Part shown: positions 53,304-62,583 of the stretch, piece by piece
How the letters are laid out: each line of letters begins with the position of its first letter
Position numbering within the stretch: position 1 is the stretch's first letter
Assembly (NCBI GenBank): GCA_007753675.1
Contig: CP036432.1
Coordinates: 5,864,394 to 5,928,393, forward strand
Length of the DNA stretch: 64,000 nt
Origin: Stieleria magnilauensis
GTDB lineage: Bacteria; Planctomycetota; Planctomycetia; Pirellulales; Pirellulaceae
Reading direction: 5' to 3'
Program-made: the position numbers and the translations under genes
The notes under the pieces: model-generated
What the model saw: the letters and a program-made list of their open reading frames with translations, nothing else
The model's database searches: none
What the model was told of the DNA's origin: nothing

Positions 53304-53792
53304 ATGCTCGCCCTTTCCGCGTTCAATGTGCTTTCGGGTGTTGCCGCCCCGGTCATCTGGCACAGTGCTCTAACGACTATGTTTCGCGTTTGCCGTGAGA
53401 TCGCGGCGAGCGTGTCCGCCGACATCCGCGCCGGGCGTTTTCCGGAGGGAATCTGCGCTCATTGCCGGAACTATCGTCACCCCGAGTTAGGTGACCTTCG
53501 ACCACAGGTCAGATCACTTTATGACGAGTATCCGCTGAAAATGGAGTCGCCGTTCGAAGAAGTGGAGAATATCAGCGGAGGCGTCTGGCGTGCATCCGAA
53601 ATTCTCGGAGGCGACGACGCTTTGCTTCGCCTTCATTTCCAAAAGCGGACGCTCGATCTTCCGCTCCACTCACATGATCACTCGGACAGGGTGGTTTTCG
53701 TCGCCGAATCACGCAAGCATCTTTCTGGATGTCGTGATTCTTTCCTGCCGACTGCAAGATTCATTCGAGACTCACACCTGGGTCATGCCTGA
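53304..53792 (+). CDS. Possible degraded cupin-type protein
   Basis: About 163 residues from ATG 53304. The stretch 'LRLHFQKRTLDLPLHSHDHS' then DRVVFVAE looks like the first cupin motif with its metal-binding His residues. The sequence after it is irregular, and the second cupin motif is absent, so a frameshift or deletion is likely. The part before it has a Cys pair (CAHCRNYRHPE) but no clear domain. It could be a pseudogene. Confidence 0.35.
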   Translation: MLALSAFNVLSGVAAPVIWHSALTTMFRVCREIAASVSADIRAGRFPEGICAHCRNYRHPELGDLRPQVRSLYDEYPLKMESPFEEVENISGGVWRASEILGGDDALLRLHFQKRTLDLPLHSHDHSDRVVFVAESRKHLSGCRDSFLPTARFIRDSHLGHA

Positions 53793-53822
53793 CTCGGGAG
53801 AGGTTGCCTGAATAGGTCAGGC

Positions 53823-54416
53823 ATGAATGAATCATCCAAAGCGATCGAAGCACTTGAAGATTACCAACCCTCTACTCAAGGTGTCTTCGATCCCGAAACC
53901 AACCCGACTGCTGCGATAGTCGAACAAGAGGTTTCTTGGATCAATGAAATGTACGAACGGGTGATCTCTCGGCTTGCAATCATTGCAACTGCAGAAGCGG
54001 AATTTGATCCGACAGTGGATTGGTCTTCCTACCCCACCCTTCAGCAAGCAAAAAGGAAGGTACTTGCGAAAATGGCGGTGCAACTGGCAGCAGTCGAGAC
54101 CAGGGCGGAACAAGAAGCACTCGACCAAAGCGCTGAGCGACGATTTCAGTCGGTGTTTGACGCTAAGAAAAATCGGTTTGATACGGAAACAGATGCCATG
54201 AGCCGAATCGCGGAACTCTCCCGATTGTTGATGCTAAAAGAATTTGAGGTCAAAGAAGCTGAGTTTGACGTTAAGGAGGCCAAGATTGAGGTCGAAAAGG
54301 CGGAATTGAGAAAGCAACAAACAGTTGCCTCGAACGAAAAACGGATGATTGAAACGGAGTCCTCTCTACGGGAACATGGCCAGTTGCTGATTGAACTCGG
54401 AATGCTCAAGCCGTAG
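53823..54416 (+). CDS. Coiled-coil protein of unknown function
   Basis: 197 residues. The second half is a long, highly charged helix with regular E/K/A spacing ('LMLKEFEVKEAEFDVKEAKI', 'EVEKAELRKQQTVASNEKRM'), a classic coiled coil. The first half is acidic and mixed. No signal peptide or catalytic motif is present. It stands alone on the plus strand, and its 3' end overlaps the stop of the recombinase fragment at 54406. Confidence 0.55.
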   Translation: MNESSKAIEALEDYQPSTQGVFDPETNPTAAIVEQEVSWINEMYERVISRLAIIATAEAEFDPTVDWSSYPTLQQAKRKVLAKMAVQLAAVETRAEQEALDQSAERRFQSVFDAKKNRFDTETDAMSRIAELSRLLMLKEFEVKEAEFDVKEAKIEVEKAELRKQQTVASNEKRMIETESSLREHGQLLIELGMLKP

Positions 54417-54592
54417 CGTCTTCAGCGTACCCAAAGGCGATTTCCAGTGCCTTCTGTTCTTTGGATAGGAACAGGTGTCGGTAGCGTCTCCGCATTTCGT
54501 CGGTCGAGAGGCCGACCCAGGCGTTGATCATTCGATGGTCCATACCAGCAGCGGCGCAGTTGCTGCGAAATGTGTGTCGCGTAATTCTCGTT
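54406..54592 (-). pseudogene. Tyrosine recombinase C-terminal fragment
   Basis: Reads 'RITRHTFRSNCAAAGMDHRM' and 'INAWVGLSTDEMRRRYRHLF' and ends at 54406. It holds the RHxxR-like box and the catalytic Tyr of RRRYRH, so it is the end of a site-specific recombinase. Its N-terminal part is missing; directly upstream is the stop of another fragment of the same family (54595-54723). Confidence 0.8.
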
Positions 54593-54594
54593 TT

Positions 54595-54723
54595 CTATTG
54601 AGTTTGAAAAACCGAGTCCAATGCCGATTGCTGTTTGTCAGGGAAGAGGTGGCGGTAGCGGCGGCGTTGTTCTTCGGTTTGATGGCCTACCCAGGCGTCA
54701 ATGAATCGTTGGTCGATTCCCTT
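54595..54723 (-). pseudogene. Tyrosine recombinase C-terminal fragment, likely the lost end of 55294-56403
   Basis: Reads 'GIDQRFIDAWVGHQTEEQRR' then RYRHLFPDKQQSALDSVFQTQ (split here), with the catalytic Tyr. It stops abruptly at the border of the IS3 remnant. The other end of that remnant cuts the integrase 55294-56403 at 'SGSKWKTV', close to where this piece should follow. About 30 residues between them (including the RHxxR box) are lost. Confidence 0.75.
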
Positions 54724-55333
54724 GATCAGCGATAACGGCCCACAGTTTATCGCGAAGGACTTCAAGGCGTTCGTCAAATTTCACTCGATGACGCACGTGA
54801 CAACGAGCCCGTATTACCCGCAGAGCAACGGGAAGCTGGAGCGTTTTCACGGCACGATCAAGAAGGAATGTATCCGCCCAAATTGCCCTCGCAATCGGGA
54901 AGAGGCCATGAAACAAATTTCGGCGTACATGGTGCATTACAATACCGTGAGGCTACACAGCGCGATTGGTTACATCACGCCTGCTGATTGCTTAAGCGGC
55001 TTGGCTGATGAGATTCAGGCCGAGCGTGATCGCAAACTCGAGGAAGCGCGTTTGCGACGCCGAGAAACATCCACCGAATCACTTGCAATGGCGAGTTGAT
55101 GTGAGAGACTGAAACGACTTGGTCGGAGGATAGAGCTCTGGTGAGGACCAACTCAAGCGCCGTGCCAAGTCAAACGTCGAAGGGTGGCGGTATCACTTGG
55201 TGCGGTCCTCTTCCCTTCGATGTTTGCTCAATGCGAAAAAACTTCGGGCACGATGCCCGATCTTACCGGCCGGATGCCGCCACCCTGTTCAACTCACTGG
55301 ACCGCAAATTCCAATTTCCGTTGAACCAAGACA
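54724..55333 (+). mobile_element. IS3-family element remnant
   Basis: Holds the last part of an IS3-type transposase (54725-55099) and about 230 bases of 3' sequence, ending near 55333 inside the integrase gene. The first half of the element is missing, and the left border lies in a recombinase fragment at about 54723. Borders are estimated from where the protein similarity switches. Confidence 0.65.
54725..55099 (+). pseudogene. IS3-family transposase (OrfB) C-terminal fragment
   Basis: Reads 'ISDNGPQFIAKDFKAFVKFH' and 'SPYYPQSNGKLERFHGTIKK' then ECIRP. It has the second catalytic Asp (SDNG) and the Glu (LERFH) of the DDE core, then 'HYNTVRLHSAIGYITPADCL' typical of the C-terminus. OrfA and the first half of OrfB are gone, so it is not active. 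Confidence 0.85.
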
Positions 55334-56403
55334 ACAGTTTTCCATTTACTGCCTGATAGGACTTGGTTGAGATGATGGCTCGCTTCCTCTGGTTGCACGC
55401 ATCCCTCTTCGCGTTGGAGCTTGCGATTTCGAACGACGCGGTGGTCTTCAGGGAACGTGTGGGGGCTTTGCTCCTTTTCCTCTAACCACGTGCTCATGAC
55501 TTCGGTCAGTTTCGGTGTTAGTGGGACGATTCGTGTGGTGCGTTTGCTTCTGGCTCTCTTTCGCTCGCGGACGACGACGGTTCGATTCTCCAGATCGAAG
55601 TCGGCGATCTGGGATCGGCAAAATTCGCTTCGTCGGACGCCAGTGTGCGCGGCGAAGACGCACATCGGATAGAGGAACGGATATTCCGCTGTTACTCGGA
55701 TGTGCTCGAGCAACTCGTCGACTTGAGTGGTGTCCAGGTACAGGCTGTGCCAAAGCTCAGACGATTCCGCATCGGAAAGACGCCCGACTGCGATTTGCCG
55801 TTCGATCTGCTTCCAGGTTTGGAATGGTGGCTTTTCAGTGACCTTTGGAAACATCAGGCCGCGTTTCGGAAAGACTCCGGTGACGTGGTTTTGGGAGAGT
55901 GCCCAGTTCCAAAGGGAACCGAAGGTGGCGATTTCTTTGCGGATCGTTCCGGCGGACACGAAGCCGTTTATGCCGGGTTCCTTCGATCGTGTGGTGATAT
56001 AGTTTTGCAGGTCTTTTGTGGAGATTGAGTGAAGTGTCTTCCGCGAACCCAAGATGCGGACGATATGTCGGGTGTGGAGCCCGATCGTCTTGAGGGTGGT
56101 TGGTTCGAGTGCGTCGCTGGGAATCGACGAGGTGTAGGTTGAGAGCAGGTCACCGAGCCGGAGTGTAGTCGTTTGTGGCTTGCCGTTGAGCTTGCCGTCG
56201 GAGAGAAGGAACGTGGGGATGTCGGCGCCGTCGGGCAGCTCAAGCCGTCCGGATTCAATGAGCGCAATATTCTCTTCGAGCCGGAAACTGGCGGCTTGTG
56301 CTTGGCGCCGCTTCTTCGTTTTCAGTGAACGCTTGAACCGGGCGCCGCCGAATCGGAAGGTGACGTGGAAATTGCCGCCCGGATCTTGTTGGAGTGATGC
56401 CAT
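55294..56403 (-). CDS. Tyrosine recombinase (integrase), C-terminal catalytic part replaced
   Basis: 369 residues from ATG 56403 (GAGGA 7 bases upstream); the frame extends to 56439. An N-terminal arm and core-binding domain are followed by the catalytic domain with 'FAAHTGVRRSEFCRSQIADF' (first active-site Arg) and the Lys region near 'RSKRTTRIVPLTPKLTEV'. After 'SGSKWKTV' the last 12 residues come from an IS3 element end, so the His-x-x-Arg box and Tyr are missing. The enzyme should be inactive. It lies 500 bases from the helicase cassette and may once have moved this island. Confidence 0.8.
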   Translation of the reverse strand: MASLQQDPGGNFHVTFRFGGARFKRSLKTKKRRQAQAASFRLEENIALIESGRLELPDGADIPTFLLSDGKLNGKPQTTTLRLGDLLSTYTSSIPSDALEPTTLKTIGLHTRHIVRILGSRKTLHSISTKDLQNYITTRSKEPGINGFVSAGTIRKEIATFGSLWNWALSQNHVTGVFPKRGLMFPKVTEKPPFQTWKQIERQIAVGRLSDAESSELWHSLYLDTTQVDELLEHIRVTAEYPFLYPMCVFAAHTGVRRSEFCRSQIADFDLENRTVVVRERKRARSKRTTRIVPLTPKLTEVMSTWLEEKEQSPHTFPEDHRVVRNRKLQREEGCVQPEEASHHLNQVLSGSKWKTVVLVQRKLEFAVQ

Positions 56404-56580
56404 TTCGGGTTCCTCGGGTACGTTGAATTCAAGGTACAAGCGGTCCCAGCAAGCCGACTATCGACGACGTTCCAACGGGTATCCAACGGGGCGGCAATCA
56501 GGAGCGGAACAAGGCAACATCGATGCAACGCGTTTGCAACGATGTCACTGAAATGTCACTGATTGGAAAAAGACACAAAA

Positions 56581-56613
56581 AAAGGACTCGGAGCGAATTG
56601 CTCTAAGTCCTTT
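56581..56613 (-). terminator. Rho-independent terminator for the helicase operon
   Basis: AAAGGACT (56581-56588) pairs with AGTCCTTT (56606-56613), and GGAGC/GCTCT pair inside. On the minus strand the stem is followed by seven T. It lies about 290 bases after the helicase stop and before the integrase gene. Confidence 0.75.
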
Positions 56614-56811
56614 GCTGTTTTGGAGTTTGCCGCGAGTGGTTTACTCGTAGCAATAGCTCCCCGATCGAGACCCTCTCCGCCTAAACTCTCAGAGAGCCTT
56701 ATCACTTTAAGTCATTTTCCACCAACAACTTGCAAGAAACCCCGTCTCACACGGTCCCCCGCCTAACCTAACGAGACCGAAAGCACCAAACACAACCTCT
56801 GTTTAACAACC

Positions 56812-56879
56812 ACCGAGTGTTAACCGGCGAGTCTGTTGTTTGCCACGCAACTCGACGAATTCGAGAGTTAACACTCGGT
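56812..56879. repeat. 13-bp perfect inverted repeat
   Basis: ACCGAGTGTTAAC at 56812-56824 and GTTAACACTCGGT at 56867-56879, with 42 bases between. It lies just after the helicase stop. It could be a recombinase site or part of an end of the cassette. Confidence 0.6.
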
Positions 56880-56904
56880 CTCTGCAATCGCGACAGCGGG
56901 AACC

Positions 56905-59900
56905 TCAAACGGCTATCTGTCGAGCCATCGTGCGAAGCAGGCGAGTTGGAACGGAATACTCGAGCTCCCAGACAATGCTGATGGGGCGGCTTCCGGTGTG
57001 ACTCAAATATTTGCATGGCCCCAGGAAGTGGTATGGCGCCGAAATCCCGGACGAAAGATTCTTCGTTTCACGCACGAAAAGCAATGGCGTGTAGCCGTTC
57101 TGACGGTGACAAATGTAGCGTTGGCCAGTCGGTGATTGCTCGGACGTGTTGCTCTGTGACTGCCAATGAAATTGAGTGTGCGAGATCAGATAGTCTTCAT
57201 ACATCGTCGTTGGCGAATACTCATCCTCGGTTTTCTGCAGCGTCACAAAGAAGACATCGTGTTGACGATCCTTCAGATGCAACACACCCTCACGCTGACT
57301 GGGCCGATCACTGAAATTCCAGTGCCCGAGCGCCACCAAGATTTCGTCCCGCGTGTAGGCAGCGTGAATGGCCAAAGGCTCGAACGCCGTTGCATTTCGA
57401 TTTGCAATCAATGGTGAGTGCTTCAAACGGTATTCCAACACGCGTCGTAGGTCCTCGACAACGACCGAATTGTCTCGCAGTCTTTTGTCCGCCTCGGCGA
57501 GTGACATTCCCGCATGCTGCGTCCCCCACAATGAAACATGCAGCATTTCGGCGATGCCATTTTCCAGGCCCCCATCCGGCTCGAGGTATTTCATTGCAGC
57601 CTGGATCTGCAGTGGGCAGTTGATGTGACTTAGACGACGCAGACCTTTTGCAAGTTGTTTTTCGTCCGGTGCGTCCGCCACTTCGGCAAGACCAGCATCT
57701 GCCAGCAGTCGTGACCACAAGCCTCGCTTCAGCAACTCATCGAGGGTCGTGTCGAAATAGTCGAGCGCATCTTCAAGTGTTGGCACTCTCCCCAAGTACT
57801 GCTTCAGATCACGCAGGGATCTCAACATCCGCGGACGGACTAGACGAATTGACTCGCGCACGTTTTCTAGCACACGTTGTTGCGCGACTCGCTCCAACTT
57901 GATCGCACATCCACTCGGAAGGTGAGGAAAACCACTTTCGATTTCGACGTCAAGTTTCGCAGTCGGTTTATCGCTCAACGCACGAAACCGGCTGGCGAAC
58001 CGAAACTCTTTGCGTTGCGCCCCGATGAAGTCGAGCACGGTCAAGCACTCTTTTTCGGAGTGCAATCTCAAACCACGCCCAAGCTGCTGCAAGCACACAG
58101 TCAAGCTTTCCGTCGGTCGGAGAAATAGCACCGTATCGACCTCGGGGATATCGATGCCTTCGTTGTAGAGATCGACTACAAAGATGAAGTTGATCGAGCG
58201 ATCGCGCAACCGTTGCTGAGCGGAATTGCGTTCCTCCTTGGTCGAGCCTGCTGATAACGCAATCGACGGAATACCGTTTTCATCGAAGAAGCGAGCCATG
58301 AATTCGGCATGAGCAACACTGCAGCAGAATGCCAGGCCTCGCACGTCCTGCGAATCCAGTACGGTTTCGGAAACCTTCTCAAATACCAACTTGGCGCGAA
58401 CGTCGTTGCCTGTATAGAGCCGATCCAAATCATCGATTCGATAGCCGCCGCGTTGCCATGTCAGACCATCAAGATCGACTGCGTCTGTAATCCCAAAGTA
58501 TTGAAACGGGCACAACAGGCGCCGCGAAATGGCATCTGGCAACCGAACTTCAGCACTTGCTCGCCCTCCAAACCAACTCAACACATCCAGTTGATCAGAA
58601 CGCTCGGGCGTCGCTGTCAGCCCAAGCAGAACCCGAGGCTTAACGTGATCTAACAAGGATTGGTAGCTGGGTGCCGCAGCATGGTGAAACTCGTCGACGA
58701 CGACATACTCGAATTGCTCCGCGGACTCCATTTGCAGATTTCGAGAGTTGTAGCTCTGGATCGAGCAAAATAGATGTTCGTGCTGCTCCGGTTGACTCCC
58801 ATCGACGAGGAGATCGCCAAAGTTTTGATCTCGCAACACGCATCGAAACGCTACCATCGCCTGGCTGAGAATCTCTTTTCGATGAGCGATAAACAGCAAT
58901 CTCGGTTTGCGCCCCAATTCTCTCGCGACACGAGCGTAGTCAAACGCAGCAATCATCGTCTTGCCGGTTCCCGTGGCGGCAACGATCAGATGTTTGTGCT
59001 TGTTCTGAACCTCACGTTCCGCAGCGATGACATCGAGAATCTCTTCCTGAAACGGAAACGGACGCAAGTCGAAGTTGATCGCCAGTCCAGTGTCAACTCC
59101 AGCTTTCCGCTCGGTGCTAATTGCTTGGCGAAGCCGAGGCAGCGATTCAAGATCGAACGCTTGGAACTCGTCATCCTGCCAATAGGTTTCAAATGTGCCC
59201 GTGACCTTGTCCCACAAATACGGCAATTCGTACTGACTGATCTTCGTGGTCCATTCAAGCCCCTCGGACAACGCCGCGTTCGACAAATTGGCAGAGCCAA
59301 CATAGGCACTGCTGAAGCCGGTCTTGCGGTGGAACAGATAGGCTTTCGCGTGCAGCCGGGTTCGCTTCGTGTCGTAGCTGACTCGCACCTCCGTCCTTGG
59401 AAGCTCACTCAGTGCTGCAACCGCTTTCGGGTCCGTTGCACCCATGTAACTGGTGGTGATGACACGGACAGCCAGCTCGTCATTACGATCGACGAGCTCG
59501 CGAAGGTTGTCGACAATGACTCGCAAACCGCTCCATTTGATGAACGAGCAGAAAATGTCAACTCGATCACAAGTTGCGATTTCTTTGCGAAGCTGGCTTC
59601 CCAGGCTCGCGTCTAGTCGAGTTCCCGTCAGAAGCGAGCAACGCGAAAGAGGACTGTCCGGTCTCTCGTTTGGCGAACCATCGACTGACCGGTGAATCGC
59701 CAACAGCCGTCGCAATGGACTGGCAATGCTCAGAACTTCACCATCGCCATCATGCATCGCTTCTGCGAGCGTGCTTAGAATCTTGTCGGTGAGCTGCCGT
59801 TGCTTATCAGCTGCATCAGCCCCGCGAAACGCAGCCAAACTGCCAGCGATCAACCGCTCGAGAAATTGAGCTAGGGCCGAGTGCGTCTCCTCCGAGTCGA

Positions 59901-60012
59901 CCGGCGCAAGCATTGCCAATCGAGGATCGCCAAGTCGAGCAATCTCGTCTTCGATAGCTTCCGTCAGAAGATGATCGTAGAGTCCCGGTTCCACTAGCTG
60001 CCTGTTGCCCAA
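56905..60012 (-). CDS. PLD nuclease - DExH helicase - DUF3427 fusion protein
   Basis: 1035 residues from TTG 60012 (GTG 59997 is an alternative). A PLD-type nuclease domain (about 130-290) has 'RLHAKAYLFHRKTGFSSAYV' then GSANLS. A superfamily 2 helicase follows: Walker A AATGTGKT (about 345-352), DEFHH (440-444), GLTATP (464-469) and 'LQQLGRGLRLHSEKECLTVL' (motif VI, single Arg finger region). The C-terminus (about 830-1035) is DUF3427 ('FVTLQKTEDEYSPTTMYEDY', 'FHWQSQSNTSEQSPTGQRYI', 'PYHFLGPCKYLSHTGSRPIS'). It would unwind and cut nucleic acid. It is last in a five-gene minus-strand cassette with HNH, PD-(D/E)xK, HIT and cPPRD-like proteins. The role in defence is inferred. Confidence 0.9.
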   Translation of the reverse strand: MGNRQLVEPGLYDHLLTEAIEDEIARLGDPRLAMLAPVDSEETHSALAQFLERLIAGSLAAFRGADAADKQRQLTDKILSTLAEAMHDGDGEVLSIASPLRRLLAIHRSVDGSPNERPDSPLSRCSLLTGTRLDASLGSQLRKEIATCDRVDIFCSFIKWSGLRVIVDNLRELVDRNDELAVRVITTSYMGATDPKAVAALSELPRTEVRVSYDTKRTRLHAKAYLFHRKTGFSSAYVGSANLSNAALSEGLEWTTKISQYELPYLWDKVTGTFETYWQDDEFQAFDLESLPRLRQAISTERKAGVDTGLAINFDLRPFPFQEEILDVIAAEREVQNKHKHLIVAATGTGKTMIAAFDYARVARELGRKPRLLFIAHRKEILSQAMVAFRCVLRDQNFGDLLVDGSQPEQHEHLFCSIQSYNSRNLQMESAEQFEYVVVDEFHHAAAPSYQSLLDHVKPRVLLGLTATPERSDQLDVLSWFGGRASAEVRLPDAISRRLLCPFQYFGITDAVDLDGLTWQRGGYRIDDLDRLYTGNDVRAKLVFEKVSETVLDSQDVRGLAFCCSVAHAEFMARFFDENGIPSIALSAGSTKEERNSAQQRLRDRSINFIFVVDLYNEGIDIPEVDTVLFLRPTESLTVCLQQLGRGLRLHSEKECLTVLDFIGAQRKEFRFASRFRALSDKPTAKLDVEIESGFPHLPSGCAIKLERVAQQRVLENVRESIRLVRPRMLRSLRDLKQYLGRVPTLEDALDYFDTTLDELLKRGLWSRLLADAGLAEVADAPDEKQLAKGLRRLSHINCPLQIQAAMKYLEPDGGLENGIAEMLHVSLWGTQHAGMSLAEADKRLRDNSVVVEDLRRVLEYRLKHSPLIANRNATAFEPLAIHAAYTRDEILVALGHWNFSDRPSQREGVLHLKDRQHDVFFVTLQKTEDEYSPTTMYEDYLISHTQFHWQSQSNTSEQSPTGQRYICHRQNGYTPLLFVRETKNLSSGISAPYHFLGPCKYLSHTGSRPISIVWELEYSVPTRLLRTMARQIAV

Positions 60013-60110
60013 AAAGTTTTTGCCGGCAGAATGACGCTGCCCGATGTAACGAACATAGATTCTAGCGACTTGATGCGATCGCTTGTTGCTTGCTCAACTT
60101 CAGAGAACGA

Positions 60111-61064
60111 TCAGTACCAATCAGGTGGCCGAATGATCTTTGGTTCGCTTGGATGTACCTTGATACTCGCTTCATTCTTACTGCACCAATACGCGAACGC
60201 ACGATCGATGGTCGGACATTCTGAGGGCTGCGTGAGAGTCATCCCCAAATTTGTGGTGAGGTGCACGCGAGCACGATGACCGTCAAACCGCCGATCGCTT
60301 TGATCTAGTTTGCAATAAGTTGCGACATCCATCATGCCAGCGCCGGACACATCATCAAGTGAGTCTGATCTGTTCGGAATCACATAGGCGCAAAACTTCG
60401 ACGGAGCAAAGAGCTTCGACACTGGATCAAAGACAAAATATGTAACCGTACGACACTTCCATTGCTCGCTCGCAATCGATGCAGAAACTTGATGGTTCCA
60501 CTGGTGAAGATTCCGAACCACTTCAAACAACTCAGACGCAAAATGAATTCGATGTCCATCGCTCTCAAGCACGGGATCCACGACCTGAAAGATGCGTTCT
60601 TGCTCGGCAGGGACGTCTAGCCCTGCATTCTTAAGTTGCTCGATCGAGGAGTGATTTAGACGTTTGATTCTCTCAGGTTCGATCGCCGGGAGCAGGACCG
60701 TTTGAAACGAGTTGATTCCGACATGTCGAAGCAAATGAATGGTGTTTGAAGCCAAGTTGCGCCGCCCACGAGTCACGTGCGAACTGACCATCGAAACGAA
60801 AACGTCAGAAGGCTCAAACGCCTTGAATAAGTGTGAAGTCGCGAATTTTGCATGATTAGCAACTGGATCTGCACGACTGATTTCAAACTCAATCCACAAC
60901 CTGCGAGTCCCATCTTCGCGCTCAAGGCACACGTCCGCTCGGGGACTGTAGCCGAGCAGTTTTTCCATCTCCAATGAAAGAACGCGTTTCTCAGAAGAGC
61001 AAGTCCAGCCGACCGGGCACTGTGCCGAGAAGGCCTGCTGCATGAATCGCGCTAAATGGCCCAT
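60111..61064 (-). CDS. PD-(D/E)xK-like nuclease of unknown family
   Basis: 317 residues. The N-terminal 90 residues contain 'YSPRADVCLEREDGTRRLWI' then EFEISRADPV: an Asp followed about 13 residues later by E-x-E on the next strand, the core of a PD-(D/E)xK-type nuclease fold. The rest is mixed alpha/beta with 'NTIHLLRHVGINSFQTVLLP' and no other motif I know. It lies 50 bases after the HNH gene and 98 bases before the helicase gene. A restriction-like role is likely but unproven; a non-catalytic relative is possible because no Lys follows at the usual spacing that I can identify. Confidence 0.6.
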   Translation of the reverse strand: MGHLARFMQQAFSAQCPVGWTCSSEKRVLSLEMEKLLGYSPRADVCLEREDGTRRLWIEFEISRADPVANHAKFATSHLFKAFEPSDVFVSMVSSHVTRGRRNLASNTIHLLRHVGINSFQTVLLPAIEPERIKRLNHSSIEQLKNAGLDVPAEQERIFQVVDPVLESDGHRIHFASELFEVVRNLHQWNHQVSASIASEQWKCRTVTYFVFDPVSKLFAPSKFCAYVIPNRSDSLDDVSGAGMMDVATYCKLDQSDRRFDGHRARVHLTTNLGMTLTQPSECPTIDRAFAYWCSKNEASIKVHPSEPKIIRPPDWY

Positions 61065-61114
61065 GGCGTTGTCATGATTTCGATTCCTTCAAGTATGTAA
61101 AGCGTTTTCGTCAA

Positions 61115-62203
61115 CTATCCAGCCGTCGCAAGCAGGCGATCGATCGCTGCCTGCCATCGATCTTCGAGCGGCACCATCGACGACGACGTCCAGGTCAAAC
61201 CGCCCACGTCGGCCGTCGTGGAGTACACCCATTGGGCGACACGCGCCGACGTCGGCAAGTCGTTGAAGATTCCTCGTACTGTGAAGGCTTCCTGCAGTCC
61301 ACCACGAAGCGTCAAATTGCGATCGACCCATTTGTCCAAGAACTCGGCCGCCGCAATGTGATCTGACTTTGACGAGTTGCACGTCGCATGAGCGAGAACG
61401 AAGTTGTGCCCGAGATCAACGGGATACCTTGCCCATGGTACGAAGTGATCCACATGAGCCGTCGCCTCCGACAATCCCTTGTCACAATAAAAGCACCGCG
61501 TCGCACCGGTATCCATTAATGCATCGCGAACGCTATTCAGTTGCGAACGCTCGCTACCGAACATGAACTCGCTGAGGTCCGTCGTCGTGCCCAGCAGCTG
61601 GCGGTTGTAGCGGCGAACGTAACGCACCCAAGCACCACGGACGATATCACCGATAAGTCCGTAGAACTTGCGGAAGCAAGTCGCGACGCCAGGACGCAAC
61701 GTAATGCTGGCTCCCCTACCAACGTTCGGATAGAGGAAATCAAATTCTTCACTGCCGACCGTTTGAAGCTTCCAAAGCGGCATATCGCGAACGTTTGACG
61801 CAACCTGAGAAACCAATGACATCCAAATTTCTCTGTCGCTTTTGGCGCAGGCAAGCGAGTCACCCAATCGGCTTTTTACATCACAAATTCGACCTACAGT
61901 GACGGCTTGTTTGCCAACATTTTGTCGAAGCACAGCGGGAGCAACATCGGTTGCTTTCGGAATGTAAGGACTTGTCTGACGCCAGTAGAGATAGATGAAC
62001 TTCTCGGCGATCATCTTCGCTGATATCTCCAACTCACTACCGGCGTCATCGCCTCGCTCAATTGAGATATCTGCAAGGGACAAAATCAAGGCATACTTAT
62101 GCGTGCCAACGAACCTCCCCTCCGACAGCAAACGCTGCAGGTTGGTGAGGAATGCGACTTGGGATTCAGGCGTAACCATGCGAAGAGATGGAGTGACTAC
62201 CAA
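61115..62203 (-). CDS. HNH endonuclease
   Basis: 362 residues, or 354 from ATG 62179. The C-terminal third has the zinc-bound HNH motif: 'CFYCDKGLSEATAHVDHFVP' then W, with 'FVLAHATCNSSKSDHIAAAE' supplying the Asn, His and second Cys. The N-terminal 230 residues are mainly helical and may recognise the target or partner. The frame overlaps the HIT stop by 7 bases at its longest start. It should cleave DNA with a metal ion. Confidence 0.88.
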   Translation of the reverse strand: MVVTPSLRMVTPESQVAFLTNLQRLLSEGRFVGTHKYALILSLADISIERGDDAGSELEISAKMIAEKFIYLYWRQTSPYIPKATDVAPAVLRQNVGKQAVTVGRICDVKSRLGDSLACAKSDREIWMSLVSQVASNVRDMPLWKLQTVGSEEFDFLYPNVGRGASITLRPGVATCFRKFYGLIGDIVRGAWVRYVRRYNRQLLGTTTDLSEFMFGSERSQLNSVRDALMDTGATRCFYCDKGLSEATAHVDHFVPWARYPVDLGHNFVLAHATCNSSKSDHIAAAEFLDKWVDRNLTLRGGLQEAFTVRGIFNDLPTSARVAQWVYSTTADVGGLTWTSSSMVPLEDRWQAAIDRLLATAG

Positions 62204-62583
62204 TAGCGAGCTTTGTCAGGGATCACCCATCGTATCCCGCCACGCGGGTCATCGCTATCGCCAGTGACCCGAGGGATCACATGAACATGGGCGTGCAACA
62301 CCGTCTGACCAGCCGGCACGCCATCGTTCACACCAATGTTAAACGCTTCGATGCCAAACTCATCTGCCAAGCGATGCCGAACCTCGCTGGCGAGTCTCCA
62401 AACCTCTGCTTGTTCGCTCACATCCAAGTCAAACAACGACGCCACGTGACGCTGCGGAATCACCAACGTGTGATGCTCCGCAATGGGAAATCCATCTAAG
62501 AAGGCGATCGCCGCATCCGACGATGCAATCCAACGCTTTGGATCAATGGAGCAGAACGGACAAGTATCACGACTCTCAGCCAT
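62197..62583 (-). CDS. HIT-family hydrolase
   Basis: 128 residues. 'CPFCSIDPKRWIASSDAAIA' is the N-terminal Cys pair and the typical start of HIT proteins, and the catalytic triad motif is HAHVHVIPR at about residues 98-106. HIT enzymes split nucleoside-phosphate bonds of dinucleotides or nucleotidyl conjugates by a nucleotidyl-His intermediate. The gene overlaps the cPPRD-like gene by 8 bases and the HNH gene frame by 7, so the three are translated together. The substrate in this setting is unknown. Confidence 0.92.
   Translation of the reverse strand: MAESRDTCPFCSIDPKRWIASSDAAIAFLDGFPIAEHHTLVIPQRHVASLFDLDVSEQAEVWRLASEVRHRLADEFGIEAFNIGVNDGVPAGQTVLHAHVHVIPRVTGDSDDPRGGIRWVIPDKARYW

Larger units (their letters stand above)
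56440..56904. other. Gap between integrase and helicase genes with hairpin and inverted repeat
   Basis: 465 bases without a convincing gene. It holds a strong hairpin at 56581-56613 and a 13-base inverted repeat at 56812-56879, and could contain the recombination site of the integrase. Confidence 0.5.

Noticed and set aside
56760..56880. Integron attC-like site
   Set aside because: GCCTAAC and GTTAAC-like bits are present, but they are not in the R''-L''-L'-R' order, and the nearby recombinase is not of the IntI type as far as I can see.
58774..59616. Plus-strand frame of 280 codons
   Set aside because: Antisense to the helicase gene and without recognisable domains.
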